A stretch of 35,151 bases of DNA from Bacillus sp. 491mf (GTDB lineage: Bacteria > Bacillota > Bacilli > Bacillales > Bacillaceae_G). A program made the position numbers and the translations under genes. The notes below the pieces were generated by a model. It searched no databases. It was not told where the DNA came from and was given only the letters and a program-made list of their open reading frames with translations. Shown here piece by piece: positions 1 to 7,861 of this stretch. The stretch spans positions 1-35,151 of the forward strand of contig NZ_FOLV01000039.1 of assembly GCF_900112415.1 (NCBI RefSeq), read 5' to 3'. How positions within the stretch are numbered: the first letter of the stretch is position 1; each line of letters opens with the position of its first letter.

Positions 1-1
1 T

Positions 2-985
2 ACAATTAAAAAGGTTAACGTACAAGTGAATGAAAGCGCTTTATTAGAAGTGGAAAATAAAAAGAAACCAGTACCTGAAGTACCAAAAGAAATGCTAGGA
101 TCTTTAAAAATTATGAAATTCGACGAAAATAAACAACCTTTACAAGGTGCTGTGTTTGAAGTGTCCAATGAAAAAGGTGATATCAAAACAAATATTACCT
201 CCGATCATACAGGCGTTGCGGAATTACATCAACTTCCTATCGGCACTTACAGCGTAAAAGAAATTCAAGCTCCAGAGGGATATGTACTAGATCCTACAAT
301 TAAAAAGGTTAACGTACAAGTGAATGAAAGCGCTTTATTAGAAGTGGAAAATAAACAGATGCAAGGTGAACTAGAAATCTCAAAAGTGGACTTTGCAGAT
401 CACGATAAGATGCTTTCAAATGCTGAATTTACTATATACAATAAACAAGGTAATGAAGTCGCTAAAGGTAAAACAGATGCAAACGGTGTTATCGCATTCA
501 AACTACCTTATGGAACATATACATATAAAGAAACATTAGCTCCAGAAGGATACATACTTAGCGAAAATACTGTCTCTTTTGAAATAAATGAAGATGGGCA
601 AATTGTTAAACATATAGTGGAAAATCAGAAGAAACCAATATCCGAAGTACCAGATCCATCAGAAACTTTGGAATACGAAATTACAGTAGACCCACAGCTT
701 GTAGCGAAAACTGTGAGTACAATACAATCAGAAACTCTAGTTAAGAAAATTACAGCAGACCCACAGCCTGTAGCGAAAACTGTAAGTACAATAAAACAAA
801 AGCAAGCAAAAACTCTGGTTAAGAAAATTACAGCAGACCCACAGCATATAGAGAAAACTGTGAGTAAGAAAACTGTGAGTAAGAACACAAAATCTCTACC
901 ATCTACTGGATCAAAGTTCCCATTCTTACCTCTTTTAGGAATTGGACTTATCATTGCTGGAGGTTACACATTAAAAATGAGATAA
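2..985 (+). CDS. LPXTG-anchored SpaA/Cna-B repeat surface protein (C-terminal part, cut by window start)
   Basis: The reading frame is open from the first bases, so the start lies outside the window; the in-frame ATG at 26 is internal. Two SpaA/Cna-B-like beta-sandwich repeats are visible (about nt 100-355 and 364-630). Each opens with a strand carrying a Lys (LKIMK, LEISK) and closes with E-x-x-APEGY, the pattern of self-generated Lys-Asn/Asp isopeptide bonds. The first 60 nt repeat at 295-355, so at least one more unit lies upstream. A linker (nt 640-890) holds three degenerate copies of a motif like KKITADPQ-AKTVS. It ends with LPSTG (nt 898), a hydrophobic segment and a short basic tail (KMR), a sortase sorting signal. 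It is probably a wall-anchored stalk or adhesin. The start and binding domain cannot be seen. Its domains closely resemble those of the protein at 2027-3892. Confidence 0.9.
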   Translation, partial: TIKKVNVQVNESALLEVENKKKPVPEVPKEMLGSLKIMKFDENKQPLQGAVFEVSNEKGDIKTNITSDHTGVAELHQLPIGTYSVKEIQAPEGYVLDPTIKKVNVQVNESALLEVENKQMQGELEISKVDFADHDKMLSNAEFTIYNKQGNEVAKGKTDANGVIAFKLPYGTYTYKETLAPEGYILSENTVSFEINEDGQIVKHIVENQKKPISEVPDPSETLEYEITVDPQLVAKTVSTIQSETLVKKITADPQPVAKTVSTIKQKQAKTLVKKITADPQHIEKTVSKKTVSKNTKSLPSTGSKFPFLPLLGIGLIIAGGYTLKMR

Positions 986-1012
986 TAAATATATTTTTTT
1001 TAACAAAGTGAG

Positions 1013-1039
1013 AAAAGCACCTTATTTAAGGTGCTTTTT
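1013..1039 (+). terminator. Rho-independent terminator after the first surface protein gene
   Basis: A 12-bp stem (1013-1024 with 1027-1038, core AGCACCTT/AAGGTGCT) with a 2-4 nt loop runs into a T tract, 28 bp after the stop codon. Confidence 0.85.
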
Positions 1040-1108
1040 CTGAATCTTTTGAAAATATTAAGCCGAATTTTATGGAACTTCGCTACATTACTTAAATACT
1101 TCTATTTT

Positions 1109-1146
1109 TGGACAGTAAGACCTCCACTGATAGAAGTTCACTTTAT
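1109..1146. repeat. degenerate copy of a dispersed intergenic repeat
   Basis: The core CAGTAAGACCTCCACTGAT followed by AGAAGTTCACTTTA resembles the longer copy at 3991-4050, with substitutions. Related pieces occur at 7253-7277, 23788-23815, 27796-27824 and 35021-35105. It looks like a decayed member of a B. cereus-group intergenic repeat family. No ORF is present. Confidence 0.5.
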
Positions 1147-1255
1147 TGGTATCCATCATAACTTCAAAATGTTCCAATTAAAACGAATACTAGTGCTCAA
1201 CCATTTGTAATTCCCATATAAATAATTGAAGCACACTATGTATAGAGGTGAAATT

Positions 1256-1750
1256 ATGAATCCTTCTTCATTTTACTCGATTGTGATTATAGTTGCTGCG
1301 TTAGTCTTATGGCGCAGAACTAGGGCCATGTATCGTCCGATTAAAGGAAACGGAATCCGTCTTCTCATACCCATATTATTTCTACTATTACCTAGTATTC
1401 CCATAATCCTGAATCCAAATGTACATGCTGCTGCCTGGTGGTGGATTTGTGCAGCTATCTTGGGGGGCCTTTTGTCAATTCCACTTATTTGGACCACTAA
1501 CTATGAACTCCGATCCGATCAGCATATTTATGCTGTAAGAAACAAGAGCTTTATCATCACCTTTCTCATCGTATTTATTATCCGATTTTTACTTCGTGAT
1601 TATTTAAAATGGCTAGGTCCAGAAACAGAAGCAGCATTATTTATAACTGTAGCGCTGGGATATATTTTACCTTGGAGGATTATTTCTTTCATCAAATTTC
1701 GTCAACTATACAAAAGTCGAATCCGAACTAACGACAACATTGACCTCTGA
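1256..1750 (+). CDS. CcdC-like (DUF1453) multi-pass membrane protein
   Basis: A 164-aa protein with four or five hydrophobic segments (roughly residues 5-20, 33-50, 58-78, 95-112, 125-145). The pattern RRTRAMYRPIKGNG in the first cytoplasmic loop and YILPWRIISFIKF near the C-terminus fits the CcdC/DUF1453 family of Bacillus membrane proteins. That family is named for a neighbour of ccdA and has no firmly established biochemistry. The start at 1256 is chosen because AGAGGTG lies 5 nt upstream; an in-frame TTG at 1226 has no ribosome site. It stands alone between two terminators, so it is probably monocistronic and unrelated in function to the flanking adhesins. Confidence 0.75.
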   Translation: MNPSSFYSIVIIVAALVLWRRTRAMYRPIKGNGIRLLIPILFLLLPSIPIILNPNVHAAAWWWICAAILGGLLSIPLIWTTNYELRSDQHIYAVRNKSFIITFLIVFIIRFLLRDYLKWLGPETEAALFITVALGYILPWRIISFIKFRQLYKSRIRTNDNIDL

Positions 1751-1771
1751 TCACACTGGTCATGTGAACGG

Positions 1772-1803
1772 AAAGTCCCTTCAGTTCTTCTGAAGGGACT
1801 TTT
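1772..1803 (+). terminator. Rho-independent terminator after the CcdC-like gene
   Basis: A 13-bp stem (AAGTCCCTTCAG pairing with CTGAAGGGACTT) with a 5-nt loop ends in TTTT, 21 bp after the stop codon. Confidence 0.85.
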
Positions 1804-2026
1804 AAAGATTCTGTGATGCATTGATTTTATGTTAACAAAAGGTGCTTTCATATACTGAAAACACTTTTTTAACAGAATACTAGGGTCATTTTCACGACAT
1901 TTCTCTATTTCAGAAAATTACAAAAACTTACAAAAAAACCACCTATTCTCTTTTTCGAACAACAAGTACAATAAAAGTATAAGATTTTCTATCCATAAAA
2001 TTTGATAAATGGTGGTGGAGAATGAA

Positions 2027-3892
2027 ATGAAACAAAAAATGTTAGCAAAATGGGTTTGCATGTTCAGTGTGCTTATTATGTTGCTAGGAGTTTCTGTTCC
2101 ACAAGTCAAGGCCGAAGTTATTCATCGGGAAAACTATCAAATGAATTGGAGTTATAGTAAATCAACAGGCAAAGAAGTTAAAGCGGCATTATTCAAAACT
2201 GGATCAGGAAATGTCGCCTATTGTTTAATACTAGGCTTACGTACCCCTAACGGTGAGGATTTACCAGAAATGGGGAACGCAAGTGATCCAGTATATCGTA
2301 TACTCTTACACGGATATCCACAAAAAAGTCTTGCCGAATTAGGTGTATCTACCATCGCAGAAGCACATTATGCCACCCAATTAGCGATATGGATTGCTAT
2401 GGGACAATTACAAGTAGATGATCTAGTACCCCAAAATCAAAACGTACATACTCTTATGAAACAATTAGTCAAAAAATCTAAAGATGAGTCAGAAACACAA
2501 AAGATTGTTTTCAATGTAACCCCTGCTGATCCCCAAACCGCAAAACAACATGGAGACTATTTAGAAACAGGTCTATATACAATTCAAACAAACGCAATTT
2601 CTGGAACATATACAGTTCAAACTGAAGATGCACCTCAAGGAACCCAAATCTTAAATGAAAACGGGGAAAAGAAAACTACATTTTCTATCAATGAAAAATT
2701 TAAAATTTTGATTCCTAAAAATACACCTAGTGGGGCTTTCAAATTCAAATTAAAATCAACATTAACGAATTTACAAGCAATTGCCTTTGATGGAGGAAAA
2801 GTCGTTCAAAATATAGGCGTATTACTACAAAGAAGTAGCGAAAACATGAGTACAGATTTAGTCGTAAATTGGGAAACACTAGGATCTTTACAAATTATGA
2901 AATTAGGAGAAAAGAAACAACCTTTAAAAGGTGCTGTATTTGAAGTTTCAAGTGAAAAAAGTGATATCAAAAAAAATATCACTACAAATGAGCAAGGCAT
3001 CGCTGAATCGCATCAACTTCCGATTGGAACTTACATCGTAAAAGAAATTCAAGCGCCTGATGGCTATATATTAGATAATACAGCTAAAAAAATTGAAATA
3101 AAGACAGGTGAAACTGCTTTATTAGAAGTTAGAAATGAAAATATACAAGGACAACTAGAAGTATCAAAAGTCGACAGTGCAGATAACAATAAGAAACTTC
3201 CAAATGCTGAGTTCACGATCTATGATATGCAAGGAAAAGAAGTGGCAAAAGGGAAAACGGATCAAAACGGTACTGCCACATTTAAACTTCCTTACGGCAA
3301 ATACACCTACAAAGAAACTCTAGCTCCTGATGGCTATGTTATTAACGATGAAACCTTTTCCTTTGAAATCAAAGAAGATGGGCAAATTATTAAGCATACA
3401 GTAAACGATAAAAAGATTTCTGGAGAATTACTTATCTCAAAAGTTGACAGTGCAGATAACAATAAGAAACTTCCAAATGCTGAGTTCACGATCTATGATA
3501 TACAAGGAAAAGAAGTGGCAAAAGGGAAAACGGATCAAAACGGTACTGCCACATTCAAACTTCCTTACGGCAAATATACCTACAAAGAAACTCTAGCTCC
3601 TGATGGCTATGTTATTAACAATGAAACCTTCTCTTTTGAAATTAAAGAAGATGGGCAAATTATTAAACATACAGTGAAGGATCAGAAAAAGCAAACATCA
3701 GGAACACCAGATAAACCACAAACTCCAAATAATAAATTTTCAACAACTACGCAGCAGCTTATAGATAAACCTATAAGTAAGAATAGAAGGTACCTCCCAT
3801 CTACTGGAATGAAACTTCCGTCCTTACTTCTTTTGGGAATCGGATTTATTATTGCAGGAGGCTATCTGTTAAAAATGAGGAAAAAAGTGTAA
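2027..3892 (+). CDS. thioester-domain adhesin with SpaA-like stalk and LPSTG anchor
   Basis: A 621-aa wall-anchored protein. A signal peptide covers residues 1-29 (VSVPQVKA/EV). The head has the layout of a thioester domain (TED): Cys66 in AYCLILG and Gln118 in ATQLAIWIA, the classic Cys plus TQxAxW pair that forms an internal thioester used for covalent host binding in TIE adhesins. After a beta-rich region (about 160-280) come three SpaA/Cna-B domains starting near residues 285, 374 and 465. The last two are nearly identical, including at DNA level. LPSTG lies near residue 590, followed by a hydrophobic helix and KMRKKV. The start at 2027 has GGTGGTGGAG 6 nt upstream; the ATG at 2009 lies before this ribosome site. 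The gene follows a paralogous LPXTG gene and a CcdC-like gene and has its own terminator. The thioester assignment is from motif only. Confidence 0.9.
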   Translation: MKQKMLAKWVCMFSVLIMLLGVSVPQVKAEVIHRENYQMNWSYSKSTGKEVKAALFKTGSGNVAYCLILGLRTPNGEDLPEMGNASDPVYRILLHGYPQKSLAELGVSTIAEAHYATQLAIWIAMGQLQVDDLVPQNQNVHTLMKQLVKKSKDESETQKIVFNVTPADPQTAKQHGDYLETGLYTIQTNAISGTYTVQTEDAPQGTQILNENGEKKTTFSINEKFKILIPKNTPSGAFKFKLKSTLTNLQAIAFDGGKVVQNIGVLLQRSSENMSTDLVVNWETLGSLQIMKLGEKKQPLKGAVFEVSSEKSDIKKNITTNEQGIAESHQLPIGTYIVKEIQAPDGYILDNTAKKIEIKTGETALLEVRNENIQGQLEVSKVDSADNNKKLPNAEFTIYDMQGKEVAKGKTDQNGTATFKLPYGKYTYKETLAPDGYVINDETFSFEIKEDGQIIKHTVNDKKISGELLISKVDSADNNKKLPNAEFTIYDIQGKEVAKGKTDQNGTATFKLPYGKYTYKETLAPDGYVINNETFSFEIKEDGQIIKHTVKDQKKQTSGTPDKPQTPNNKFSTTTQQLIDKPISKNRRYLPSTGMKLPSLLLLGIGFIIAGGYLLKMRKKV

Positions 3893-3921
3893 TAGAAACT
3901 ATGATAATATATAAAAAACAA

Positions 3922-3963
3922 AAGAAGATCATCAACGATATAGTAGTTGATGATCTTCTTTTC
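3922..3963 (+). terminator. Rho-independent terminator after the thioester adhesin
   Basis: A 15-bp perfect stem (AAGAAGATCATCAAC / GTTGATGATCTTCTT) with a 9-nt loop and trailing TTTTCT. Confidence 0.9.
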
Positions 3964-3990
3964 TCTTTCAATGGACTTTTTTTATGCCCT

Positions 3991-4050
3991 CAGATTTATC
4001 CCGCTATTCGTGGGCAGTAAGACCCCCACTGATGGAAGTTTCACTTTATG
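3991..4050. repeat. dispersed intergenic repeat (full-length-looking copy)
   Basis: It contains CCCGCTATTCGTGGGCAGTA then AGACCCCCACTGATGG then AAGTTTCACTTTA. The same blocks recur, in whole or in part and in either orientation, at 1109-1146, 7253-7277, 23788-23815, 27796-27824 and 35021-35105. Both GC-rich blocks can pair locally. It resembles the short repeats scattered through B. cereus-group genomes. Confidence 0.6.
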
Positions 4051-4140
4051 AGACTGTTTTGTTATTTTCACTTTATTTATGTAATAACTATATTTTTGTG
4101 GATAAACTGAAGTTTCATTTGAAAAGAAATAAAAAAACAT

Positions 4141-4236
4141 CGTTCCAAACATAAACCCTATAGCCTAATCGGGACTTAAGCGATCCTTGCATATAATTTT
4201 AAATTTCTCTAAATCCTCTTCTTTTATTTTTGTCAT
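4141..4236 (-). pseudogene. N-terminal remnant of the multi-TM candidate-immunity family
   Basis: From an ATG at 4236 the frame reads MTKIKEEDLEKF then CKDRLSPD, then TAG (4165-4167), then AIGFMFGT. This matches the N-terminus of the intact gene at 4521-5297 (IKEEDLDEF, CKDRLSPEG, GLMFGG). Nothing of the rest of the gene follows, so it is a broken N-terminal fragment with an in-frame stop. Confidence 0.7.
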
Positions 4237-4318
4237 CCACTAATCCCGCTTTCAGTTCAATATAAATCACCAAAACTTCTTTCATATTAAAATGATGTCT
4301 TCTTCGTACATAGAAAAT

Positions 4319-4512
4319 CAGTTTACGATTAGCATTTATAAATCTCATTTCAGTTTTTGTTTCGCTTTTGTTCTTCTCTTCTTCTATTTGCTATAAATTC
4401 TTAACATTCCTTTTTGTGTTGCTCCCATGTGATATTAAATGACGGAAATTTAAACCGACAGTATGCCAATAGGACGAATTCTGCAGATCTAATAGCAACT
4501 GCATATAATACT
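4319..4512 (-). pseudogene. C-terminal remnant of the multi-TM family plus duplicated downstream DNA
   Basis: On the minus strand, 4512 to 4401 encodes AVAIRSAEFVLLAYCRF then PSFNITWEQHKKEC and a stop at 4401-4403. This is nearly identical to the end of the intact gene at 10509-11246. The match continues another 80 bp past the stop (4319-4400 against 10428-10508), so this is a duplicated gene end with its 3' flank and not convergent sequence. It abuts the stop codon of the intact paralog at 4521. Confidence 0.8.
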
Positions 4513-4520
4513 CATTTCCT

Positions 4521-5297
4521 CTATGCCTTCCGTTTCGATTTACTTTTTTTATTTTTCTTTTGGTATCTTGGAGTTTCTCTTTTATGTTGCTCCCACGATG
4601 TGTTAAATGACGGAAATTTAAACCTACAATAAACTAATAACTGAAATTCCGCTGCCCCGATGGCTATGGCATACATTAAAATAGTCCCTACCACATACAG
4701 AACTACAGTATCCAACCCATAATCATTATGAAAATAAATCAAAATTAGAAGAATTAGTGCGTATATTATAGCCCACTTCATCATAGTTCCTTTTGTGTTA
4801 CTAAAAAATGAAGCAGATCTTTCATCCATACTAAACGCACCTTCACTCGCTTGTTTAAACGTATCAATCGTTGTCACAATATGAACAATCACTGCTCCTA
4901 AAAATAATAAACCCGCATACATTATTGTAATCTGGTCAATTGATTTATTAGCTATTTTAGTAACAATCAAAGCTGTGAGTCCTATTGTTGCCATTTGGAA
5001 TGCATATAATAATACGCCAAGTGTTTGTAACTTTTGAAATTTAAATTGAGCTTTCGGAAATGAATATAAAATTAAAAGGATTATTTGTAAGCTATATAAT
5101 AACACTTCTAACTTAACAACTCCTATATCAAAGAGAAGCATACAGTAATCCCAACCACTTGGTAAAACAATAGAAAAAATGATTATTGAACTATATAGTA
5201 TTCCTCCAAACATCAAACCCATAACACCTTCAGGGCTTAAACGATCTTTACATGTCATTCTAAATTCATCTAAATCTTCTTCTTTTATATTCCACAT
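4521..5297 (-). CDS. multi-TM membrane protein, candidate orphan T7SS immunity protein (copy 1)
   Basis: A 258-aa protein with about six hydrophobic segments (residues near 25-47, 60-80, 95-115, 123-143, 170-190, 198-220). It opens with a short acidic N-terminus (IKEEDLDEF) and ends with YCRFKFPSFNTSWEQHKRE and a Lys/Arg-rich tail. It is a clear paralog of 10509-11246, which sits directly behind the LXG toxin gene, and of three decayed copies here. AAAGGTG lies 8-9 nt before the start. I do not recognise a named family. The role is inferred only from the paralog's position: membrane-embedded immunity to a membrane-acting T7SS toxin. Having no toxin beside it, it would be an orphan immunity gene. 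Confidence 0.75.
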   Translation of the reverse strand: MWNIKEEDLDEFRMTCKDRLSPEGVMGLMFGGILYSSIIIFSIVLPSGWDYCMLLFDIGVVKLEVLLYSLQIILLILYSFPKAQFKFQKLQTLGVLLYAFQMATIGLTALIVTKIANKSIDQITIMYAGLLFLGAVIVHIVTTIDTFKQASEGAFSMDERSASFFSNTKGTMMKWAIIYALILLILIYFHNDYGLDTVVLYVVGTILMYAIAIGAAEFQLLVYCRFKFPSFNTSWEQHKRETPRYQKKNKKSKSKRKA

Positions 5298-5444
5298 TAT
5301 TTATCTGCACCTTTCGTGTAGTTTAATTACTACTATGTTTTTAATTACCTATTTAGTGCCTTTTCCAACACTAATACCTAGACTTTTTTCTCCAAGTACC
5401 TACCTCTATTTTTCAGAATTTTAATTTTCAAACCATCTGCACTT

Positions 5445-5550
5445 GCTTTCTCCTTTTGTTTTAAAACTTGCATGTGGCAGAAAAGGGCACTGACGCTTCT
5501 ATGTATGGCTAGATGCTCTCACCCACCAAAAAAGAATGGTTTTATGTCAA
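5445..5550 (-). pseudogene. remnant of the 69-aa T7SS-operon gene (copy A)
   Basis: The minus strand at 5465-5535 aligns with the intact small gene at 19359-19568: shared TGGCAGAAA-GGGCACTGAC-like bases, reading QCPFLPHASFKTKGE where the intact gene has QCLFLPRAMFETKVEG. An in-frame TGA and a frame change break it. It lies just downstream of the essC remnant at 5566-5850, whereas the intact copy lies upstream of essB/essC. Confidence 0.6.
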
Positions 5551-5565
5551 TTTTTTAATTTAGAT

Positions 5566-5850
5566 TTATATGGTAATATTCTCCTTTACATAATAGTATA
5601 CTTCATCTTTTCCTAAAGCTGGTTCGTTACTTACATACTTGATGTTGAAAATGCTTTGGTCGTTTAAAGCCACTGCGTTACGATATGTTATTAAATCAAT
5701 TACTTCTGGCATCCTTGGAATTGTCTTTGAATGCTCTCCTTGCCATGATTCCTTAAAGTTTGCTGGATATACGTCTTGTAGGAATATTCTCTCTGGAAGC
5801 GGTGGTAACCATGGTCTTGGCAACGCATGTGTAGAAAGTTTTTTAGCCAC
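5566..5850 (-). pseudogene. essC remnant (internal-deletion fragment)
   Basis: A 94-codon frame whose residues 8-39 (ALPRPWLPPLPERIFLQD then PANFKESW) match the intact EssC just before its second ATPase domain (about residues 967-998). At DNA level about 31 consecutive bases are identical (5784-5814 region against 15224-15254). The frame then jumps to KTIPRMPEVIDL, which resembles EssC KAIPMVPEILEY just before the third ATPase domain. The second ATPase domain is therefore deleted. The last 45 residues are only loosely EssC-like. No Walker motif survives, so it cannot be functional. It shows that a second essC 3' region once lay here. Confidence 0.8.
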
Positions 5851-5949
5851 TTTAATACAGAATGTTTTTTAGAATTAAGTTTCATAAAAAGGGCAAGCTT
5901 TTAAAGCTATTAGAAGGTATATGAGGTATTACATTAACAAACAATTCAA

Positions 5950-6000
5950 AAAAAAAAAAAAAATTAAACAACCTTAGTCCTGTTGAATTTAGAACTAAGG
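5950..6000 (-). terminator. probable terminator of the lipoprotein gene
   Basis: On the minus strand a short stem (CCTTAGT / ACTAAGG, 5972-6000) is followed by TTGTTTAA and then a run of about 16 T (the A run at 5948-5963 on the plus strand). It lies about 100 bp past the stop of the gene at 6103-7143. The stem is short with a long loop, so strength is uncertain. Confidence 0.55.
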
Positions 6001-6102
6001 CTGCTTAATGAAAATACACCTACTCTTTTACTGTCTATTTGACAGGGATAAGACCATAATACTAGAACCATCTTCTCTATAATTAAAACTCTCAAAAATA
6101 TA

Positions 6103-7143
6103 CTATTGAATAAATGCGTTCAATAGTATATTTCCATACTCGTCACTAATACGCCATTGATTTCCCTCATGTTTCTTCATACCAATTGTTATAGTCTCTT
6201 CAGTATTCGAAGTTTTTGTCTCAGATAATATTGACATTTCATAATCAAATAGTTTTTTTCTTAATTCGAAATATTCAATGTTTGGATTTTCACCTAAAAT
6301 CCTATTTTTTTCACTATCAACCTTTGAATGCATCTCACTTATCATGAGTGGCTTCACTTTTAACTCTACCTCTGTTGTCTTTCTGTCAGCAGATACAGCT
6401 ACAGCCTTTGCTTCAAATTTAGTATTCTTCTGCACTGCTTTCCTCAAATTTTTATAATAATTTTCAAATTGTTGTTCATCAATGTCATAATAAATGCCTA
6501 GCATTGAAATAGTTTTAAAGTTCTTTTTTACCTTACCCGCATATTGTTGACCATCTTCACCTGATAATTTCTTAAGTTTTTCAGCATCCTTATCATAAAA
6601 AGTAGTATTTATATAAGCACTTAACGCTTCAGCTGGTTTATCTAAATCTTTTGCTTTCTTTGCTAGTTCTTTTCCATCAATTTTAAAAGTAATTTTCTCT
6701 TCTTCTTCCTCATCTGGATCTTGGCGACCTTTTTTATAAACCAGTTCATATGAAGAAGCATCTTTTGCGTCAAAATATAATGACCCTGACACTTTTTTTT
6801 CTTTATCCACTTCGTCAGATCGTAATGAATCATCATCGCTTGAAGAATATTCTTTCATTTCTTCATCTTTTTTATAAAGCTTAAAGTCTTTTTTAGATAT
6901 ATAAAAAGGCTTATCCCCTATATTTTTTAAGTTTACTCTTACTTTAAGAATTTTATCGTTTATGTTTTTACCAAATCTTTCTGGTAAAACATATTCAGCA
7001 CTTTCAAGCTGAAGTTCAACGCTTTTTGTTTTTTCTTTGCCTCCAACTCTAGATCCCGTTACCTGTGACGAACCACATCCACTTACAATACCAATTGTAA
7101 GAAGTGATGCAAAACCAACCATTATAACTTTTTTTAATTTCAC
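6103..7143 (-). CDS. putative lipoprotein (DUF4352/DUF5105-like)
   Basis: A 346-aa protein with a basic N-terminus, a hydrophobic stretch and lipobox IVSGC (Cys23), so it should be lipid-anchored outside the membrane. Residues about 45-150 form an immunoglobulin-like region with VRVNLKNIGDKPFYIS, typical of DUF4352-type domains, with a charged loop (DEEEEEK near residue 145). The C-terminal part (about 170-340) is a mixed alpha/beta domain resembling the Bacillus DUF5105 lipoproteins. The family name is from memory and function is unknown. AAGGGGAAGG-type ribosome-site sequence precedes the ATG. It is intact in the middle of a decayed T7SS region, flanked by remnants on both sides, so it may be an arrival or a surviving cargo gene. 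Confidence 0.75.
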   Translation of the reverse strand: MKLKKVIMVGFASLLTIGIVSGCGSSQVTGSRVGGKEKTKSVELQLESAEYVLPERFGKNINDKILKVRVNLKNIGDKPFYISKKDFKLYKKDEEMKEYSSSDDDSLRSDEVDKEKKVSGSLYFDAKDASSYELVYKKGRQDPDEEEEEKITFKIDGKELAKKAKDLDKPAEALSAYINTTFYDKDAEKLKKLSGEDGQQYAGKVKKNFKTISMLGIYYDIDEQQFENYYKNLRKAVQKNTKFEAKAVAVSADRKTTEVELKVKPLMISEMHSKVDSEKNRILGENPNIEYFELRKKLFDYEMSILSETKTSNTEETITIGMKKHEGNQWRISDEYGNILLNAFIQ

Positions 7144-7252
7144 AAAAAACCTTCCCCTTTACTTAAAATGTTAAAAAATCAACATATAGTATACTTTACA
7201 ATATATTGGTTAATTTTTCATATAATAATACCACATTACTATCAAACTAAAA

Positions 7253-7277
7253 TAAAGTGAAACTTCTATCAATGAGG
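7253..7277. repeat. partial copy of the dispersed intergenic repeat
   Basis: AAAGTGAAACTTCTATCA then ATGAGG matches the outer block of the repeats at 3991-4050 (inverted) and 35021-35105 (direct). The rest of the unit is missing and DUF5085-remnant sequence follows directly, so it may mark a rearrangement edge. Confidence 0.45.
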
Positions 7278-7291
7278 ACACCATCCCCCAC

Positions 7292-7378
7292 CTATCTCTT
7301 GATCAGTGGACTTTTCACATCAACATATTGCAAGCCCTCATCACCACTAAATATATAGTAAATCGTAAAAATCATCCC
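7292..7378 (-). pseudogene. C-terminal remnant of a DUF5085-like gene
   Basis: The minus-strand frame reads IYYIFSGDEGLQYVDVKSP and stops at 7292-7294. The intact protein at 9468-9914 ends IYHIFSGDESLQYVDLK plus seven residues. DNA identity is obvious over CATCACCACTAAATATAT. Nothing upstream of about 7378 matches, so only the last 28 codons remain. Confidence 0.7.
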
Positions 7379-7415
7379 AACATATATATATAAATCCAAA
7401 TTAAAAACTTGACAT

Positions 7416-7600
7416 AACCCCCTTTTCTTTTCAGATGGTCGAAAGCGTCTGGCCATGCTTAGAAGCAGTCAGTTCCTTTTTCTGCCACGTGCGAAGTTTA
7501 AACAAAGAGAGAAAAAAAGTAGCAGGCTATTTTTTTCTTGGCATGGCGTTGACTTGTTTGTTGGAAAGTCAAGTCGGATTTATACATATAATTCGCAAAT
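7416..7600 (+). pseudogene. remnant of the 69-aa T7SS-operon gene (copy B, inverted)
   Basis: In the plus-strand frame of 7431 the translation includes SSQFLFLPRAKFKQREKKS and VDLFVGKSSRIYTYNS. The intact gene at 19359-19568 has SGQCLFLPRAMFETKVEGKS and SDLYVGKSKWIYIEKN. The frame is open but lacks the N-terminal ten or so residues and any start codon; an in-frame TGA at 7410-7412 cuts it off. It lies opposite in strand to the remnant at 5445-5550. Confidence 0.7.
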
Positions 7601-7651
7601 ACTTCAAATTTTATATTCAATATTAATTTAGCCCTCTTTATTTCCTCTAAA

Positions 7652-7861
7652 AACACTAAATATGCTGATAATGACGAGATTAAAAGAAATACACTAGCTC
7701 CTATACTCTCGTATGTTTTAAAGAAAATAGGAGCAACTATTACTCCTTTTCACGGTAGTGATTTACAAACTGTCATTAACTGTATATGTAATCTATTTGG
7801 ATTTTTAGGATGTAAAACTTATTTTATTTCTTTGACTTTTTCCTTTTCCTTCTCTTTATAA
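7652..7861 (+). other. unidentified 69-codon open stretch without a start codon
   Basis: A plus-strand frame with protein-like composition: YADNDEIKRNTLAPILS, then GATITPFHGSDLQTVIN, ending at TAA 7859-7861. There is no suitable ATG and no ribosome site. It looks like a displaced gene fragment. I do not recognise the parent protein. The end overlaps the tail of the multi-TM pseudogene on the other strand. Confidence 0.35.

Noticed and set aside
625-954. Minus-strand 109-codon frame inside the first surface protein gene
   Set aside because: Opposite a strongly supported gene with a clear sorting signal; no ribosome site and no family likeness.
1740-1770. Likeness of the CcdC-like gene end to the ITSDHTG coding region of the surface protein (near nt 195-215)
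   Set aside because: Only about 20 scattered matching bases; not enough to claim a shared fragment.
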